Shown: positions 26,447-35,359, numbered from the stretch's first letter. The stretch is 64,000 nt of DNA from Nevskiaceae bacterium (GCA_008012115.1 SSEB01000003.1:186001-250000); one strand, 5' to 3'. Program-made: numbers and translations. Notes: generated from the sequence alone by a model not told the origin.

Positions 26447-27121
26447 TCAGGGCGTCCAGTTGACGAAATTGGACAACAGCGTCATGCCCACGCCCTGGCT
26501 TTTCTCCGGGTGAAACTGGAAGGCGACGATGTTGTCGCGCGCGATCGCCGAGGCGAACGGGTGAATGTAGTCGGTGGTGCCCAGGGTGTGGGCCGGGTTC
26601 TGCGGCAGCGCGTGGTAGCTGTGCACGAAATAGAACCAGCTGTCGTCCGGCACGCCCTGCCAGACCGGGTGGGGCCTCGTCTGGCGGACGCGGTTCCAGC
26701 CCATGTGCGGCACCTTGAGCCGGTCGCCGTGGTGTGCCGGCGATGGGCCATCGGCGGCCGGCGAGGGTTCCGCCGGCTGGGGATCGGGAAAACGCACGAC
26801 ATTGCCCGGGAACAGGCCCAGCGCGGCGACACCGCCGTTCTCGTCGCTGTGCTCCAGCATCACCTGCATGCCCAGGCAGATGCCGAGCAGCGGTTTCTTG
26901 CGCGCCACTTCCATGACCAGCTCGTTGAGCTCGAGGCGGCGCAGCTCGTTCATGCAGGCACGCACACCGCCAACGCCCGGCAGCACCAGGTGATCGCACT
27001 TGAGCAGCTTGTCCGGGTCGTAGCTGATTTCCACGCGGCGGCCTTCCGCGACGCGCTCCAGCGACTTGCCGAGCGAGTGCAGGTTGCCCATGCCGTAATC
27101 GATAACGCCAATGGCCGACAT
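26447..27121 (-). CDS. hisH: Imidazole glycerol phosphate synthase glutaminase subunit HisH
   Basis: A 224-aa class I glutamine amidotransferase with nucleophile motif LLGICLGMQ, VPHMGWN and the catalytic His/Glu in FQFHPEKS. It supplies ammonia to HisF. About 20 Pro/Ala-rich residues (DPQPAEPSPAADGPSPAHHG) sit before LKVPHMGWN, where most HisH proteins have a short loop. Confidence 0.96.
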   Translation of the reverse strand: MSAIGVIDYGMGNLHSLGKSLERVAEGRRVEISYDPDKLLKCDHLVLPGVGGVRACMNELRRLELNELVMEVARKKPLLGICLGMQVMLEHSDENGGVAALGLFPGNVVRFPDPQPAEPSPAADGPSPAHHGDRLKVPHMGWNRVRQTRPHPVWQGVPDDSWFYFVHSYHALPQNPAHTLGTTDYIHPFASAIARDNIVAFQFHPEKSQGVGMTLLSNFVNWTP

Positions 27122-27144
27122 CAGTTCAACACACCCGGATTTTC

Positions 27145-27747
27145 TTAGAGGCTGCCCTTGGTCGAAGGCAGGATGTCGCCCAGGCGCGGATCTGGCGTGG
27201 TTGCCATGCGCAGGGCGCGGCCGAAGGCCTTGAAGCAGGTTTCGGCGATGTGGTGCGCATTGCGGCCGCGCAGGGTGTCGATGTGCAGCGTCGCCTTGGC
27301 GTGGTTGACGAAGCCCTGGAAGAACTCGCGGAACAGGTCGACGTCAAACTCGCCGATGCGTGCGCGCGGGAATTCGACGAAATATTCCAGGCCGGGACGG
27401 CCGGACAGGTCGATCACCACCCGCGACAGCGCCTCGTCCAGCGGCACGTAGCTGTAGCCGTAGCGGACGATGCCCTTCTTGTCGCCCACCGCCTGGTCGA
27501 AAGCCTGGCCGAGGGTGATGCCGATGTCCTCCACCGAGTGGTGGTCATCGATGTGGCGGTCGCCCTCGCAGCTGATGCTCAGGTCGATCAGCCCGTGGCG
27601 GGCGACCTGGTCGAGCATGTGGTCGAGGAAGGGGATATTGGTTTTGAGACGTGCGGCGCCCGTGCCGTCGAGATTGATCTCGACGTGGATACGGGTCTCC
27701 TTGGTCTCGCGCGTGACGGCAGCGCGACGGGCGGCTTGGACGGACAA
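27145..27747 (-). CDS. hisB: Imidazoleglycerol-phosphate dehydratase
   Basis: A 200-aa monofunctional dehydratase with the two metal-binding signatures [13 protein letters not shown] and [14 protein letters not shown], and later the third histidine cluster [13 protein letters not shown]. It converts IGP to imidazole acetol phosphate. No phosphatase domain is fused, unlike E. coli HisB. It is the first his gene in the visible block, with a promoter probably in the divergent gap with the DUF3617 gene. Confidence 0.97.
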   Translation of the reverse strand: MSVQAARRAAVTRETKETRIHVEINLDGTGAARLKTNIPFLDHMLDQVARHGLIDLSISCEGDRHIDDHHSVEDIGITLGQAFDQAVGDKKGIVRYGYSYVPLDEALSRVVIDLSGRPGLEYFVEFPRARIGEFDVDLFREFFQGFVNHAKATLHIDTLRGRNAHHIAETCFKAFGRALRMATTPDPRLGDILPSTKGSL

Positions 27748-27894
27748 GACGGCAACCGGCGGTCAAAAGGGCGGCTAGGATACTCCGCAGTGCAGCAAAT
27801 TTGAATCCGCCGGCTGCGGACCTGCCTGTTCGTCCAGTTGACCGGCCCCCGGCGAAGTGGTGGGATGCCGCCACCGTTCCATCGGGAGCCCTCC

Positions 27895-28392
27895 ATGCGC
27901 CACCTGTTCGCTGTGACCGCCGCCGCCTGTCTCGCCCTGCCCCTCTGCGCCGTCGCCGGGATGAAGGCCGGCCAGTGGGAAATCACCACCAAGATGGACC
28001 TGGGCAAGAACGCCCCGCAGATGCCGCAGATTCCCCCCGAGCAGCTGGAAAAGATGAAGGCGATGGGCATCACGCCGCCCAGCATCGGGATCGGCGCGCC
28101 GCACAGCTTCAAGACCTGCGTCTCGCCGCAGGACGCCGATGCCGGCCAGCCGCCGATGGACGAGCGCTCCCAGCGCAGCTGCAAGGCGCAGGACATCAAG
28201 CACGACGGCCCGCGCACCACGCTCAAGATCGTCTGCACCGGCGAGATGAACGGCACCGGCGAGATCGAGTCGGTCTACGACAGCCCGGAGCACTACACCT
28301 CGAAGATGCACTTCACCGGCAGCGCCCACGGCCATGACGTCGACATGACCAACAGCTCCGAGGGCCGCTGGCTCGGCGCCAGCTGCAACTGA
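27895..28392 (+). CDS. DUF3617 family secreted protein
   Basis: A 165-aa protein with a signal peptide (MRHLFAVTAAACLALPLCAVAG). The DUF3617 pattern follows (MKAGQWEITTKMD, KTCVSPQDA, ending GRWLGASCN), with paired cysteines. Function is unknown. The start at 27895 puts the signal sequence at the N-terminus. It is divergent from hisB and converges on dtd with a 12-bp gap. Confidence 0.85.
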   Translation: MRHLFAVTAAACLALPLCAVAGMKAGQWEITTKMDLGKNAPQMPQIPPEQLEKMKAMGITPPSIGIGAPHSFKTCVSPQDADAGQPPMDERSQRSCKAQDIKHDGPRTTLKIVCTGEMNGTGEIESVYDSPEHYTSKMHFTGSAHGHDVDMTNSSEGRWLGASCN

Positions 28393-28404
28393 CCGGGGCG
28401 CGGC

Positions 28405-28842
28405 TCAGGCTTCCAGCCAGAACGTCACCGGGCCCTCGTTGACTAGGGCCACCCGCATGTCGGCGCCGAACACACCGCTGCCGACGCGGCCGTGGACGGC
28501 GCGGGCCTCATTCACCAGGTGCTCGAACAGCCGGCGCGCCTGCTCCGGCGCCGCCGCGGTGGTGAAGCTGGCGCGGCTGCCGGAAGCGGTGTCGGCGGCC
28601 AGCGTGAACTGTGGCACCAGCAGCAGGCCGCCGCCGGTATCGCGCAGCGAGCGGTTCATGCGGCCCTGAGCGTCGGCAAACACGCGATAGCCGAGCAGGC
28701 GCTCCAGCAGCCGCCGGCCCCGCGCCTCGTCGTCCTGCGGCTGCACGCCGACCAGTACCAGCAGGCCGCCATCGATGGCCGCGACTTCGGTGCCATCGAC
28801 GTGGACGCTGGCGCGGCTGACGCGCTGTAACAAAGCGATCAT
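28405..28842 (-). CDS. dtd: D-aminoacyl-tRNA deacylase
   Basis: A 145-aa DTD that removes D-amino acids from mischarged tRNA. The Gly-cisPro motif is present in NEGPVTFWLEA. The other signature reads PQFTLAADT where many family members have SQFTL, so the Ser is replaced by Pro; I am not certain how common this variant is. The start MIALLQRVSRASV is canonical and follows an AGGA ribosome site. Confidence 0.95.
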   Translation of the reverse strand: MIALLQRVSRASVHVDGTEVAAIDGGLLVLVGVQPQDDEARGRRLLERLLGYRVFADAQGRMNRSLRDTGGGLLLVPQFTLAADTASGSRASFTTAAAPEQARRLFEHLVNEARAVHGRVGSGVFGADMRVALVNEGPVTFWLEA

Positions 28843-28854
28843 TACGGCATATTC

Positions 28855-29006
28855 CTACAGGACGTGTCGGCGTCGGGGGACGCCGGGTTTTCGGGGCGGC
28901 ACAGATACTACCCTCGCTGGTGACGCTGTGGTCCTCCTTTCCGCAACGCCGCCAGCACATGGTTTTTCCTCCTCCCAATACCCGGCTCCCCAGCCGGGTT
29001 TTTTTT
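28855..29006 (+). ncRNA. Candidate small RNA ending in an intrinsic terminator
   Basis: No plus-strand gene precedes the strong terminator at 28981-29006, so a short transcript is implied within the 365-bp gap between dtd and the acyltransferase. The region holds a perfect hairpin (GGCGTC-gggg-GACGCC, 28869-28884). It also holds a possible GGCGGC/GCCGCC stem and two unpaired C-rich tracts complementary to Shine-Dalgarno sequences (TCCTCC near 28932 and CCTCCTCCC near 28968). No convincing promoter is seen, so the 5' end is a guess. I see nothing recognisable in the remaining 29007-29207. Confidence 0.35.
28981..29006 (+). terminator. Intrinsic terminator with no upstream plus-strand gene
   Basis: CCCGGCT (28981-28987) pairs with AGCCGGG (28992-28998) over a 4-nt loop and is followed by eight T residues. 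It points along the plus strand. Confidence 0.85.
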
Positions 29007-29207
29007 GGGCAGGATGCCCGAACGCTGCGGGCGCAGGGACGCGCCGGAGCAGCGCGGTGGGATCAAGGTGGAACCTCGCATGGCAGCGAAGCGCGCCAGA
29101 AGTCGGCGCGGCGTCTCTCCGAGATGCGCCAGGCGGAACGCCCGCGGCGACCGGCCCGGGCATGATCGGCTAGACTGCCGCCGTTCCCGCGACCCCGAGC
29201 AGGCCCC

Positions 29208-30071
29208 ATGCGTCTCGCGTTCCATGTGCTGGCCTGGCTGCCGCTGCTCGTCTTGCAGGCGCTCGGCGCCCTCGTCGGCGGGCTGCTGTGGGTGACGCAC
29301 TCCTCGCGTCGCAAGGTCGCGCTGCGCAACCTTGCCGCCTGCATGCCGGAGCTGGATGCCGCGGCGCGCACACGCATCGCCCGCGCCGCCATCACCAACG
29401 AGATGACCACGTATATCGAGACCGCGCGCGTCTGGCTGGGTCCAGGGCGGGCGGTGCGCAACGCGGTGCGCGAATGGCGCGGCATCGAGGCCCTGGACCG
29501 CGCCTTCGCGCAGGGCAAGGGCGTGATCCTGCTGACGCTGCACCAGGGGGCGTTCGAGGCCGTGGCGATTCCGATGTCGGCGAGCTACCCGTTCTACGGG
29601 CTGTACAAGCCGCAGCGCGGCGCGCTCAACGATCTCTCGCTGATCGGCCGCTGCCGCTTCGGTGGGCGCATGGTCAAGGCCGAGGCCGGTGTGCGCAAGG
29701 CGGCGCTGCCGCTGCTGGCGCAGCGATTCGGTGTCTACTACATGCCCGACCACGATCCGCCGGAAGGCCGCGGCGTGTTCGTGCCGTTCATGGGCGTGAT
29801 GGCGCATACGCCGACGCTGATTGCGCGCCTGGTGCGCGAATCCGGCGCGCCGGTGGTGTTCATGTTCGGCGAGCGCCTGCCTTGGGCGCGCGGGTACATC
29901 GCGCATTACTTCGACGCGCCGGCCGAGATTTACAGCGAGGACATCGCCGTCTCCACCGCAGCGATGAACCAGGGCCTGGAACGTTGCGTGCGCGCCTGCC
30001 CGGAGCAGTACTGGTGGGGCTACAAGCGTTTCCGCCGGCAGCCGCCGGGCCAGCCGAATTTCTATTGTTGA
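29208..30071 (+). CDS. LpxL/HtrB-type lysophospholipid acyltransferase
   Basis: A 287-aa member of the lipid A biosynthesis acyltransferase family (PF03279). It has an N-terminal hydrophobic anchor, the catalytic HX4E motif in LHQGAFEA, MPDHDPPEGRGVFVPF and PEQYWWGYKRFR. These enzymes add secondary acyl chains to lipid A or related lipids. A second paralogue follows 56 bp downstream. Substrate order cannot be told from sequence. Confidence 0.9.
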   Translation: MRLAFHVLAWLPLLVLQALGALVGGLLWVTHSSRRKVALRNLAACMPELDAAARTRIARAAITNEMTTYIETARVWLGPGRAVRNAVREWRGIEALDRAFAQGKGVILLTLHQGAFEAVAIPMSASYPFYGLYKPQRGALNDLSLIGRCRFGGRMVKAEAGVRKAALPLLAQRFGVYYMPDHDPPEGRGVFVPFMGVMAHTPTLIARLVRESGAPVVFMFGERLPWARGYIAHYFDAPAEIYSEDIAVSTAAMNQGLERCVRACPEQYWWGYKRFRRQPPGQPNFYC

Positions 30072-30127
30072 GCGGACGGCGGCACCCCGCTGCAGACCGG
30101 CAGCGCGGGAAATAAAATAGTGCCCGC

Positions 30128-31006
30128 ATGACCGGGCTTTTGCGACTTCTGCTGATCCTCGCCGGCACTCTGCCGCTGATGCTGACCCACGCGCTTGGTG
30201 CGCTGCTGGGCAACGTTCTCTGGTGCCTGCCCATCGGCCTCAAGCGCCGCACGCTGCGGCATCTGGAGCTGTGCCTGCCGGAACTGGATGCCGCCGGGCG
30301 CCGCCGCATCGCGCGCCGGAGCCTGGTGCACAGCGCCAAGGCGGTGCTGGAAGTGCCGGCGATCTGGTTCGGGCCGCGCTGGCGCCTGCGCCGCTGGCTG
30401 ACGGACGCTGCGACGCAGGCGCAGATGCAGGCGCTGATCGACGGCGGCCGCGGCGTGATCCTGCTGTGCCCGCACCTCGGCGCCTGGGAGCTGGCCGGCC
30501 TGTTCTGTGCCGCCGTCGGCCCGATGACCACGCTCTACAAGCCGCAGAAGGGCGCGATGAACGCGCTGATTCTCGAAGGCCGCCGCCGCAACGGCGCACA
30601 GCTGGTGCCGACCAGCACCGGCGGCGTCAAGGCGCTGCTGCAGGCGCTGCGACGGCGCGGCATGGTCGGCATCCTGCCGGATCACGATCCGCCGGAGGGC
30701 TCCGGCGCCTTCGCGCCGTTCTTCGGGCGGCCGGCGCACACCACCACGCTGGTCAGCAAGCTGGCGTCACGCAGCGCCGTGCCGGTGTGGTTCTTCTACG
30801 CCGAGCGCCTGCCCTGGGGCCGTGGCTTCCGCTTCCACCTGCGGCCGGCGCCGGAGGGCATCGACGACGCCGGCGAGCGCGGCCTGGCGGCGCTCAATCT
30901 TGGCGTCGAGCAGGTGATCCGCCATCTGCCCGAGCAATACTGGTGGAGCTACAAGCGCTACCGGCGCCTGCCGGCGGGCGCGCCCGATCCCTATCACGGG
31001 CTCTAG
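30128..31006 (+). CDS. LpxL/HtrB-type lysophospholipid acyltransferase (second copy)
   Basis: A 292-aa paralogue of the upstream gene, with HX4E in CPHLGAWELAG, LPDHDPPEGSGAFAPFFG and PEQYWWSYKRYR. The shared motifs DHDPPEG and PEQYWW in the same order point to tandem duplication. Two acyltransferases would fit a hexa-acyl lipid A, but this is inference. Repeat copy 5 begins 96 bp after its stop. Confidence 0.9.
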   Translation: MTGLLRLLLILAGTLPLMLTHALGALLGNVLWCLPIGLKRRTLRHLELCLPELDAAGRRRIARRSLVHSAKAVLEVPAIWFGPRWRLRRWLTDAATQAQMQALIDGGRGVILLCPHLGAWELAGLFCAAVGPMTTLYKPQKGAMNALILEGRRRNGAQLVPTSTGGVKALLQALRRRGMVGILPDHDPPEGSGAFAPFFGRPAHTTTLVSKLASRSAVPVWFFYAERLPWGRGFRFHLRPAPEGIDDAGERGLAALNLGVEQVIRHLPEQYWWSYKRYRRLPAGAPDPYHGL

Positions 31007-31102
31007 GGCAGCGCCGCCGCATTCGTCGTTCCGAGGTCTCTCTATATGCATCAGCGCGGCCTCGGATCGCACAGCGAAAGACGCATCAAATCGCCGTAAA
31101 GG

Positions 31103-31218
31103 CGCCACCCGCTCCCGGCAACATGCACGGCGGGTTAGTTATATTTTATATATCATGATTTAAATCATAATATAATAAATAACATTTTCCCTAGGGAAAT
31201 TCGCCACAGCGGGTGACG
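31103..31218. repeat. 116-bp element, copy 5
   Basis: Left arm CGCCACCCGCTC (31103-31114), right arm CAGCGGGTGACG (31207-31218). GTT (31138-31140) and AAC (31181-31183) are in register. The core contains the perfect 14-bp palindrome ATGATTTAAATCAT (31155-31168), within 1 bp of the element centre. It occupies part of the 332-bp gap between the acyltransferase and ABC genes. The rest of that gap holds a promoter and no visible gene. Confidence 0.85.
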
Positions 31219-31240
31219 GTCACAGGTCGCGGGAAACGGC

Positions 31241-31268
31241 TTGCAGGCAAGGTTCGAGCCCGTACAAT
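31241..31268 (+). promoter_or_regulatory. Sigma-70 promoter of the ABC exporter operon
   Basis: TTGCAG (31241-31246) and TACAAT (31263-31268) with a 16-bp spacer. It lies 22 bp beyond repeat copy 5 and about 70 bp before the ABC ATPase start. Confidence 0.5.
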
Positions 31269-31338
31269 GCCGCCGCACGGAACTCGCCGCGAGGCGCGCG
31301 AGTCTGTAAACCGCTTTGTCCCACCAGAACAGAACACC

Positions 31339-32283
31339 ATGGAAAGCGAAATCCTGATCGAGGCGCGCGGCCTCACCCGCCGCTACGGCCCCACCGTGGC
31401 CGTGTCGGATCTGAGCCTGACGCTGCGCAAGGGCGAGATCCTCGGCCTGCTCGGCCCCAACGGCGCCGGCAAGTCCACCACCATGAAGATGCTCACCGGC
31501 AATCTCGCGCCCAGCGCTGGCGAGGCGCGCATCAAGGGCATCAGCCTGCACGATGCGCCGACGGCGGCGAAGCAGCATCTCGGCTACCTGCCGGAGCAGC
31601 CGCCGGTGTATCCGGAGCTGACCGTCGACGAATACCTGCGCTACTGCGCCGGCCTGCACGGCATCGCCAGCAAGGCGCGCGCCGAGGCCGTGCGCCTGGC
31701 CAAGCAATCCTGCGGTCTCGCCGATGTCGGCGGCCGCCTGATCGGCAATCTGTCGAAGGGCTACCAGCAGCGCGTCGGTCTGGCGCAGGCCATCATCCAT
31801 CGCCCGCCGGTGATCGTGCTCGACGAGCCCACCGTCGGCCTCGATCCGATCCAGATCCGCGAGATCCGCGCCCTGATTGCGGAGTTGGGCAAGAGCCACA
31901 GCGTGATCCTGTCCAGCCACATCCTGCCGGAGATTCAGGCGGTGTGTTCGCGCGTGATGATCATCAACCGCGGTCGCGCGGTCTACGACCAGCCGGTGAC
32001 GGCGACGCGCAACGCGCAGATCGAATCGCTGCTGGTGACGCTCAAGCGCGCGCCGTCGGTCGAGGCGCTGACGCGCATCGTCGGCATCGCCCGCGCCGAA
32101 GATCTCGGCGGCGGACGCTTCCGCCTGGCGCTCGCCGGCGGCAACGATCCGCGCGAAGTGCTGGTGGACGCCGCGGTCAACGGCAACTGGGGCCTGATCG
32201 AACTGGCGCCGGAAGTGAAAACCCTGGAAGAAATCTTTGTCGAACTGACCTCCGGCGACGAGCAGGAGAGGAAAGCCGCATGA
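31339..32283 (+). CDS. ABC transporter ATPase, GldA/YadG-like
   Basis: A 314-aa ATPase with Walker A (GPNGAGKST), signature (LSKGYQQRVGLAQA), Walker B (VIVLDEPTVGLDP) and the switch His (LSSHILPE). It is of the DrrA/GldA exporter type with a C-terminal extension. The start MESEILIEARGL was chosen over the longer track ORF. It overlaps the permease gene by 4 bp and begins a four-gene operon: ATPase, GldF-like, GldG-like and DUF4340. Confidence 0.94.
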   Translation: MESEILIEARGLTRRYGPTVAVSDLSLTLRKGEILGLLGPNGAGKSTTMKMLTGNLAPSAGEARIKGISLHDAPTAAKQHLGYLPEQPPVYPELTVDEYLRYCAGLHGIASKARAEAVRLAKQSCGLADVGGRLIGNLSKGYQQRVGLAQAIIHRPPVIVLDEPTVGLDPIQIREIRALIAELGKSHSVILSSHILPEIQAVCSRVMIINRGRAVYDQPVTATRNAQIESLLVTLKRAPSVEALTRIVGIARAEDLGGGRFRLALAGGNDPREVLVDAAVNGNWGLIELAPEVKTLEEIFVELTSGDEQERKAA

Positions 32284-33026
32284 ACAACATCCTGACCATC
32301 GCCGGCAACGAAGCCCGGCGCATCTTCGTCTCGCCGCTGGCCTGGGCGGTGCTGGGCGTGGTGCAACTGATCCTCGCCATCGTCTTCGTGCTGTCGCTGC
32401 TCGACTACGCGCGCTTCTCCGAGCAGGCCGGCGACGCCTTCGGCGTGTCGGACTATGTCGGCGGCTCGCTGTTCGGCTTCGCCGTGATCGTGCTGCTGCT
32501 GGTGATGCCGCTGATGACCATGCGGCTGTTCGCGGAGGAGCGCAAATCCGGTTCGCTGACGCTGCTGTTCTCGGCGCCGGTGTCGCTGACGCAGGTGGTG
32601 CTCGGCAAGTTTCTCGGCCTGCTGGTGTTCGTGTTCGCGCTGCTGGCGCTGCTCGCGGCCATGCCGCTGTCGCTGCTGCCGGCCACCGCGCTCGACCTCG
32701 GCCGCGTCGCCGCCGGCCTGCTCGGCCTGTTCCTGCTGATGGCTTCGTTTGGCGCCGCCGGCCTGTTCGTGTCGTCGCTGACGCGCGAGCCGACCATCGC
32801 CGCCGTCGGCAGCTTCGGCCTGCTGCTGGTGATCTGGCTGATGAACATGCTGGCCTACAACGACAGCATCCCGTTCACCGCGCTGTTCGGCTACCTGTCG
32901 CTGATCGGTCATTTCGAAAGCCTGCGCCGCGGCATTTTCAGCAGCGCCGACGCGATTTACTACGTCCTGTTCACCGGCCTGTTCCTGTGGCTCACGGTGC
33001 AGCGCCTGGACATGGAACGGAACTGA
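32280..33026 (+). CDS. ABC transporter permease, GldF-like
   Basis: A 248-aa inner-membrane permease with six predicted TM helices. It begins MNNILTIAGNEARRIFVSPLAWAVLG and contains MRLFAEERKSGSLTLLFSAPVSLTQVVLGKF, typical of ABC-2-type GldF permeases. Translationally coupled to the ATPase. The transported substrate is unknown. Confidence 0.92.
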   Translation: MNNILTIAGNEARRIFVSPLAWAVLGVVQLILAIVFVLSLLDYARFSEQAGDAFGVSDYVGGSLFGFAVIVLLLVMPLMTMRLFAEERKSGSLTLLFSAPVSLTQVVLGKFLGLLVFVFALLALLAAMPLSLLPATALDLGRVAAGLLGLFLLMASFGAAGLFVSSLTREPTIAAVGSFGLLLVIWLMNMLAYNDSIPFTALFGYLSLIGHFESLRRGIFSSADAIYYVLFTGLFLWLTVQRLDMERN

Positions 33027-33042
33027 AACGGACGCCAGTGAC

Positions 33043-34401
33043 ATGACCAAGAAACAAACACTCATTCAGCAACTCATCGCCGGCGTGCTGTTCATCGCCG
33101 TGCTCGTGATGCTCGGCTGGCTGTCGGTGCGCTACAAGACCGACATCGACTGGACCGCCGGCAAGCGCAACAGCATCTCCGCCGCCAGCATCAGGCAGCT
33201 CGATGCGATGCCGGACCCGATCACCTTCACCGCCTTCGTGGCCTCGGGCGACGCCGATATCCGCAACAGCCTGCAGTTCGACATCGCGCGCTACCAGCGG
33301 CACAAGAAGAACGTGAAGCTGGAGTTCGTCGATCCCGCCGCGCAGCCGCAGAAGGCGCGCGCGATGAACGTCAACGCCAGCGGCGAGATCGTCGTCGAAT
33401 ACCAGGGCCGCCACGAGAATCTCCAGGCCAGCACCGAGCCGGTGATCACCGGCGCGCTGCAGCGCCTGACCTATGCCGGCGAGCAGTGGGTGGTGTTCCT
33501 GGAAGGCCACGGCGAGCGTTCGATCAGCGACGCCCAGAGCCAGGCGTCGATCAGCAAGTTCGCCGGCGTGTTGCGCAGCAAGGGCCTGAAGGTGCAGGGA
33601 CTCAACCTCGCCAAGACGCCGAAGGTGCCGGACAACACCTCGGTGCTGGTCATCGCCAGCCCCAGCAGCCGCCTGCTCGACGGCGAGGTGAAGCTGGTCG
33701 AGGACTACGTCGCCAAGGGTGGCAACCTGCTGTGGCTGGCCGACCCGGACTATCCGCCCGGTGCCGAGGCGCTGGCCAGGGATCTCGGCATCACCTGGCA
33801 GAACGGCTACGCCATCTTCCCCGAGTACAAGGTGCTGGGCACCGGGCACCCGGGCTTCTTCGCCGCCACCGACTATCCGCCGAACCCGGTGACGCAGGGC
33901 CTGGACCAGATCACGCTGTTCCCGCTGGTGCGTTCGCTGGTCGCCGACGCCAAGTCGGGCTGGACGGCGGAGCCGCTGCTCAAGACCAGCGATCTGTCGT
34001 GGCTGGAGACCGGCAACATCGAGTCCGGCACGGTCAAGCAGGATCCGGAGGACATTCCCGGCCCGCTCAACATCGGCATGACGCTGACGCGCGACTACAA
34101 GGACTCGGCCGACAAGGACGGCAAGCCCAAGCCGCAGCGCGTGGCGCTGATCGGCGACGCCGACTTCATCGCCAACGCCTATCTCGACCAGCTCGGCAAC
34201 CAGCAGCTCGGCCTCAACCTGATCCAGTGGCTGGCCTCGCGCGACGCGCAGCTCAACATCGACGTGCCCAAGGCGCCGGATACCGCGCTGGTGATGCCGG
34301 GCTGGGCCGTGGTGCTCGTTGCCGGCGGCTTCGTCGTGGTGCTGCCGCTGCTGCTGATCGGCTGGGGCGTGGGCCGCTGGATCGTGCGGCGCAGGAAGTA
34401 A
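33043..34401 (+). CDS. GldG-like ABC-type auxiliary transport protein
   Basis: A 452-aa protein with an N-terminal TM helix, a long periplasmic part of the GldG/ABC_transp_aux type (SISAASIRQLDAMPDPITFTAFV, FLEGHGERSI, LVEDYVAKGGNLLWLADPD) and a C-terminal TM helix (VVLVAGGFVVVLPLLLIGWG) with a basic tail. In Bacteroidetes GldA/F/G supports gliding. In proteobacteria the module is widespread with an unknown substrate. Confidence 0.9.
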   Translation: MTKKQTLIQQLIAGVLFIAVLVMLGWLSVRYKTDIDWTAGKRNSISAASIRQLDAMPDPITFTAFVASGDADIRNSLQFDIARYQRHKKNVKLEFVDPAAQPQKARAMNVNASGEIVVEYQGRHENLQASTEPVITGALQRLTYAGEQWVVFLEGHGERSISDAQSQASISKFAGVLRSKGLKVQGLNLAKTPKVPDNTSVLVIASPSSRLLDGEVKLVEDYVAKGGNLLWLADPDYPPGAEALARDLGITWQNGYAIFPEYKVLGTGHPGFFAATDYPPNPVTQGLDQITLFPLVRSLVADAKSGWTAEPLLKTSDLSWLETGNIESGTVKQDPEDIPGPLNIGMTLTRDYKDSADKDGKPKPQRVALIGDADFIANAYLDQLGNQQLGLNLIQWLASRDAQLNIDVPKAPDTALVMPGWAVVLVAGGFVVVLPLLLIGWGVGRWIVRRRK

Positions 34402-34404
34402 GCC

Positions 34405-35301
34405 ATGCAACGCCAGTCGCTGAATCTCGTGCTGGGCGCCGCCGCGCTGGCGCTGGGCGCGGCGGTCTTCTTCAGCCAGAAGAAGGAAGCCAAGGGCCCG
34501 CCGCTGACGCCGTATACCGGCGCCACGCTCAACCATGTCGTGCTCGATCATCCCGGTTCGCCGGCGATCGTGCTCGACAAGCAGAACGGTCGCTGGCAAC
34601 TCACCGCGCCGGTGAAGACCGCGGCCGATCCCTTCGAGACCAACGCCTTTCCGTCGCTGGCCACGCTGGAGGTGAAGTCCACGCTCGATCCGGCGCAGGT
34701 CAGCCTGAAGGAGCTGGGCCTCGATCCGCCGGCCTACACCGTCACGCTCAACGACCAGAAGCTGGCCTTTGGCGGCACCGATCCCATCCAGTCGCGCCGC
34801 TACATTCTCAGCAACGGCAAGATCGCGCTGGTGGACGATCCGCCGGGCGAAGCGCTGGACGCCGACGATTCCGACCTGATCGACAAGGCGCTGCTACCGG
34901 ACGGCGCGCAGATCGCGTCCATCGCGCTGCCGGGCCTGACGGTGACGCGCGCCGCCGACGGCAAGGGCTGGACGCTGACGCCGGATCGTCCCGACGTGGG
35001 CGCCGACGCGCGCCAGAAGTTGGTCGACGGCTGGCTGCACGCCCGCGCGATGTGGAACGCCGCGCTGGGCAAGGACGAGGCCCAGGGCGACGCAGTCACC
35101 ATCACGCTCAAGGACGGCACGGCGCTCAAGTTCATCGTCGCCGCGCGCGATCCGCAGCTCAAGCTGGCGCGGCCGGACCTCAACGTGACCTACACCTTGT
35201 CCAAGCAACTGGTGGATGAGCTGCTCAAGCTGCCGGAGCCCACCAAGGCCGCGCCGCCGGACACCAAGTCCGCCGCCGCGGGCGACGCGCCGAAAAAGTA
35301 G
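34405..35301 (+). CDS. DUF4340 domain-containing protein
   Basis: A 298-aa protein anchored by an N-terminal TM helix (LVLGAAALALGAAVFF). Its periplasmic DUF4340 repeats each begin with a variant of LNHVVLDHPGSPAIVLDKQNGRWQLTAPVKTAADP. The domain is regularly encoded next to GldG-like proteins. It ends the exporter operon at a terminator. The Ala/Pro/Lys-rich tail is low-complexity. Confidence 0.88.
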   Translation: MQRQSLNLVLGAAALALGAAVFFSQKKEAKGPPLTPYTGATLNHVVLDHPGSPAIVLDKQNGRWQLTAPVKTAADPFETNAFPSLATLEVKSTLDPAQVSLKELGLDPPAYTVTLNDQKLAFGGTDPIQSRRYILSNGKIALVDDPPGEALDADDSDLIDKALLPDGAQIASIALPGLTVTRAADGKGWTLTPDRPDVGADARQKLVDGWLHARAMWNAALGKDEAQGDAVTITLKDGTALKFIVAARDPQLKLARPDLNVTYTLSKQLVDELLKLPEPTKAAPPDTKSAAAGDAPKK

Positions 35302-35330
35302 CGCGTCCCGCCGGAAGCCGGTACAACACC

Positions 35331-35359
35331 AGCCCGCAGCCCCTCGCTGCGGGCTTTTT
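35331..35359 (+). terminator. Intrinsic terminator after the exporter operon
   Basis: AGCCCGCAG (35331-35339) pairs with CTGCGGGCT (35347-35355) and runs into TTTTT. It lies 12 bp before the mutM start, so mutM must have a promoter elsewhere or rely on read-through. Confidence 0.85.

Noticed and set aside
28508-28978. Minus-strand ORF of 156 codons over dtd, whose in-frame ATG (MCWRRCGKEDHS) has a good upstream GGAGGAGG
   Set aside because: Most of it overlaps dtd in another frame with shadow-like composition; the purine tract is more simply the complement of the C-rich sRNA tract.
31007-31338. A coding gene in the gap before the ABC operon
   Set aside because: Reading frames there cross the AT-rich repeat and show no family; the gap is explained by the repeat and a promoter.
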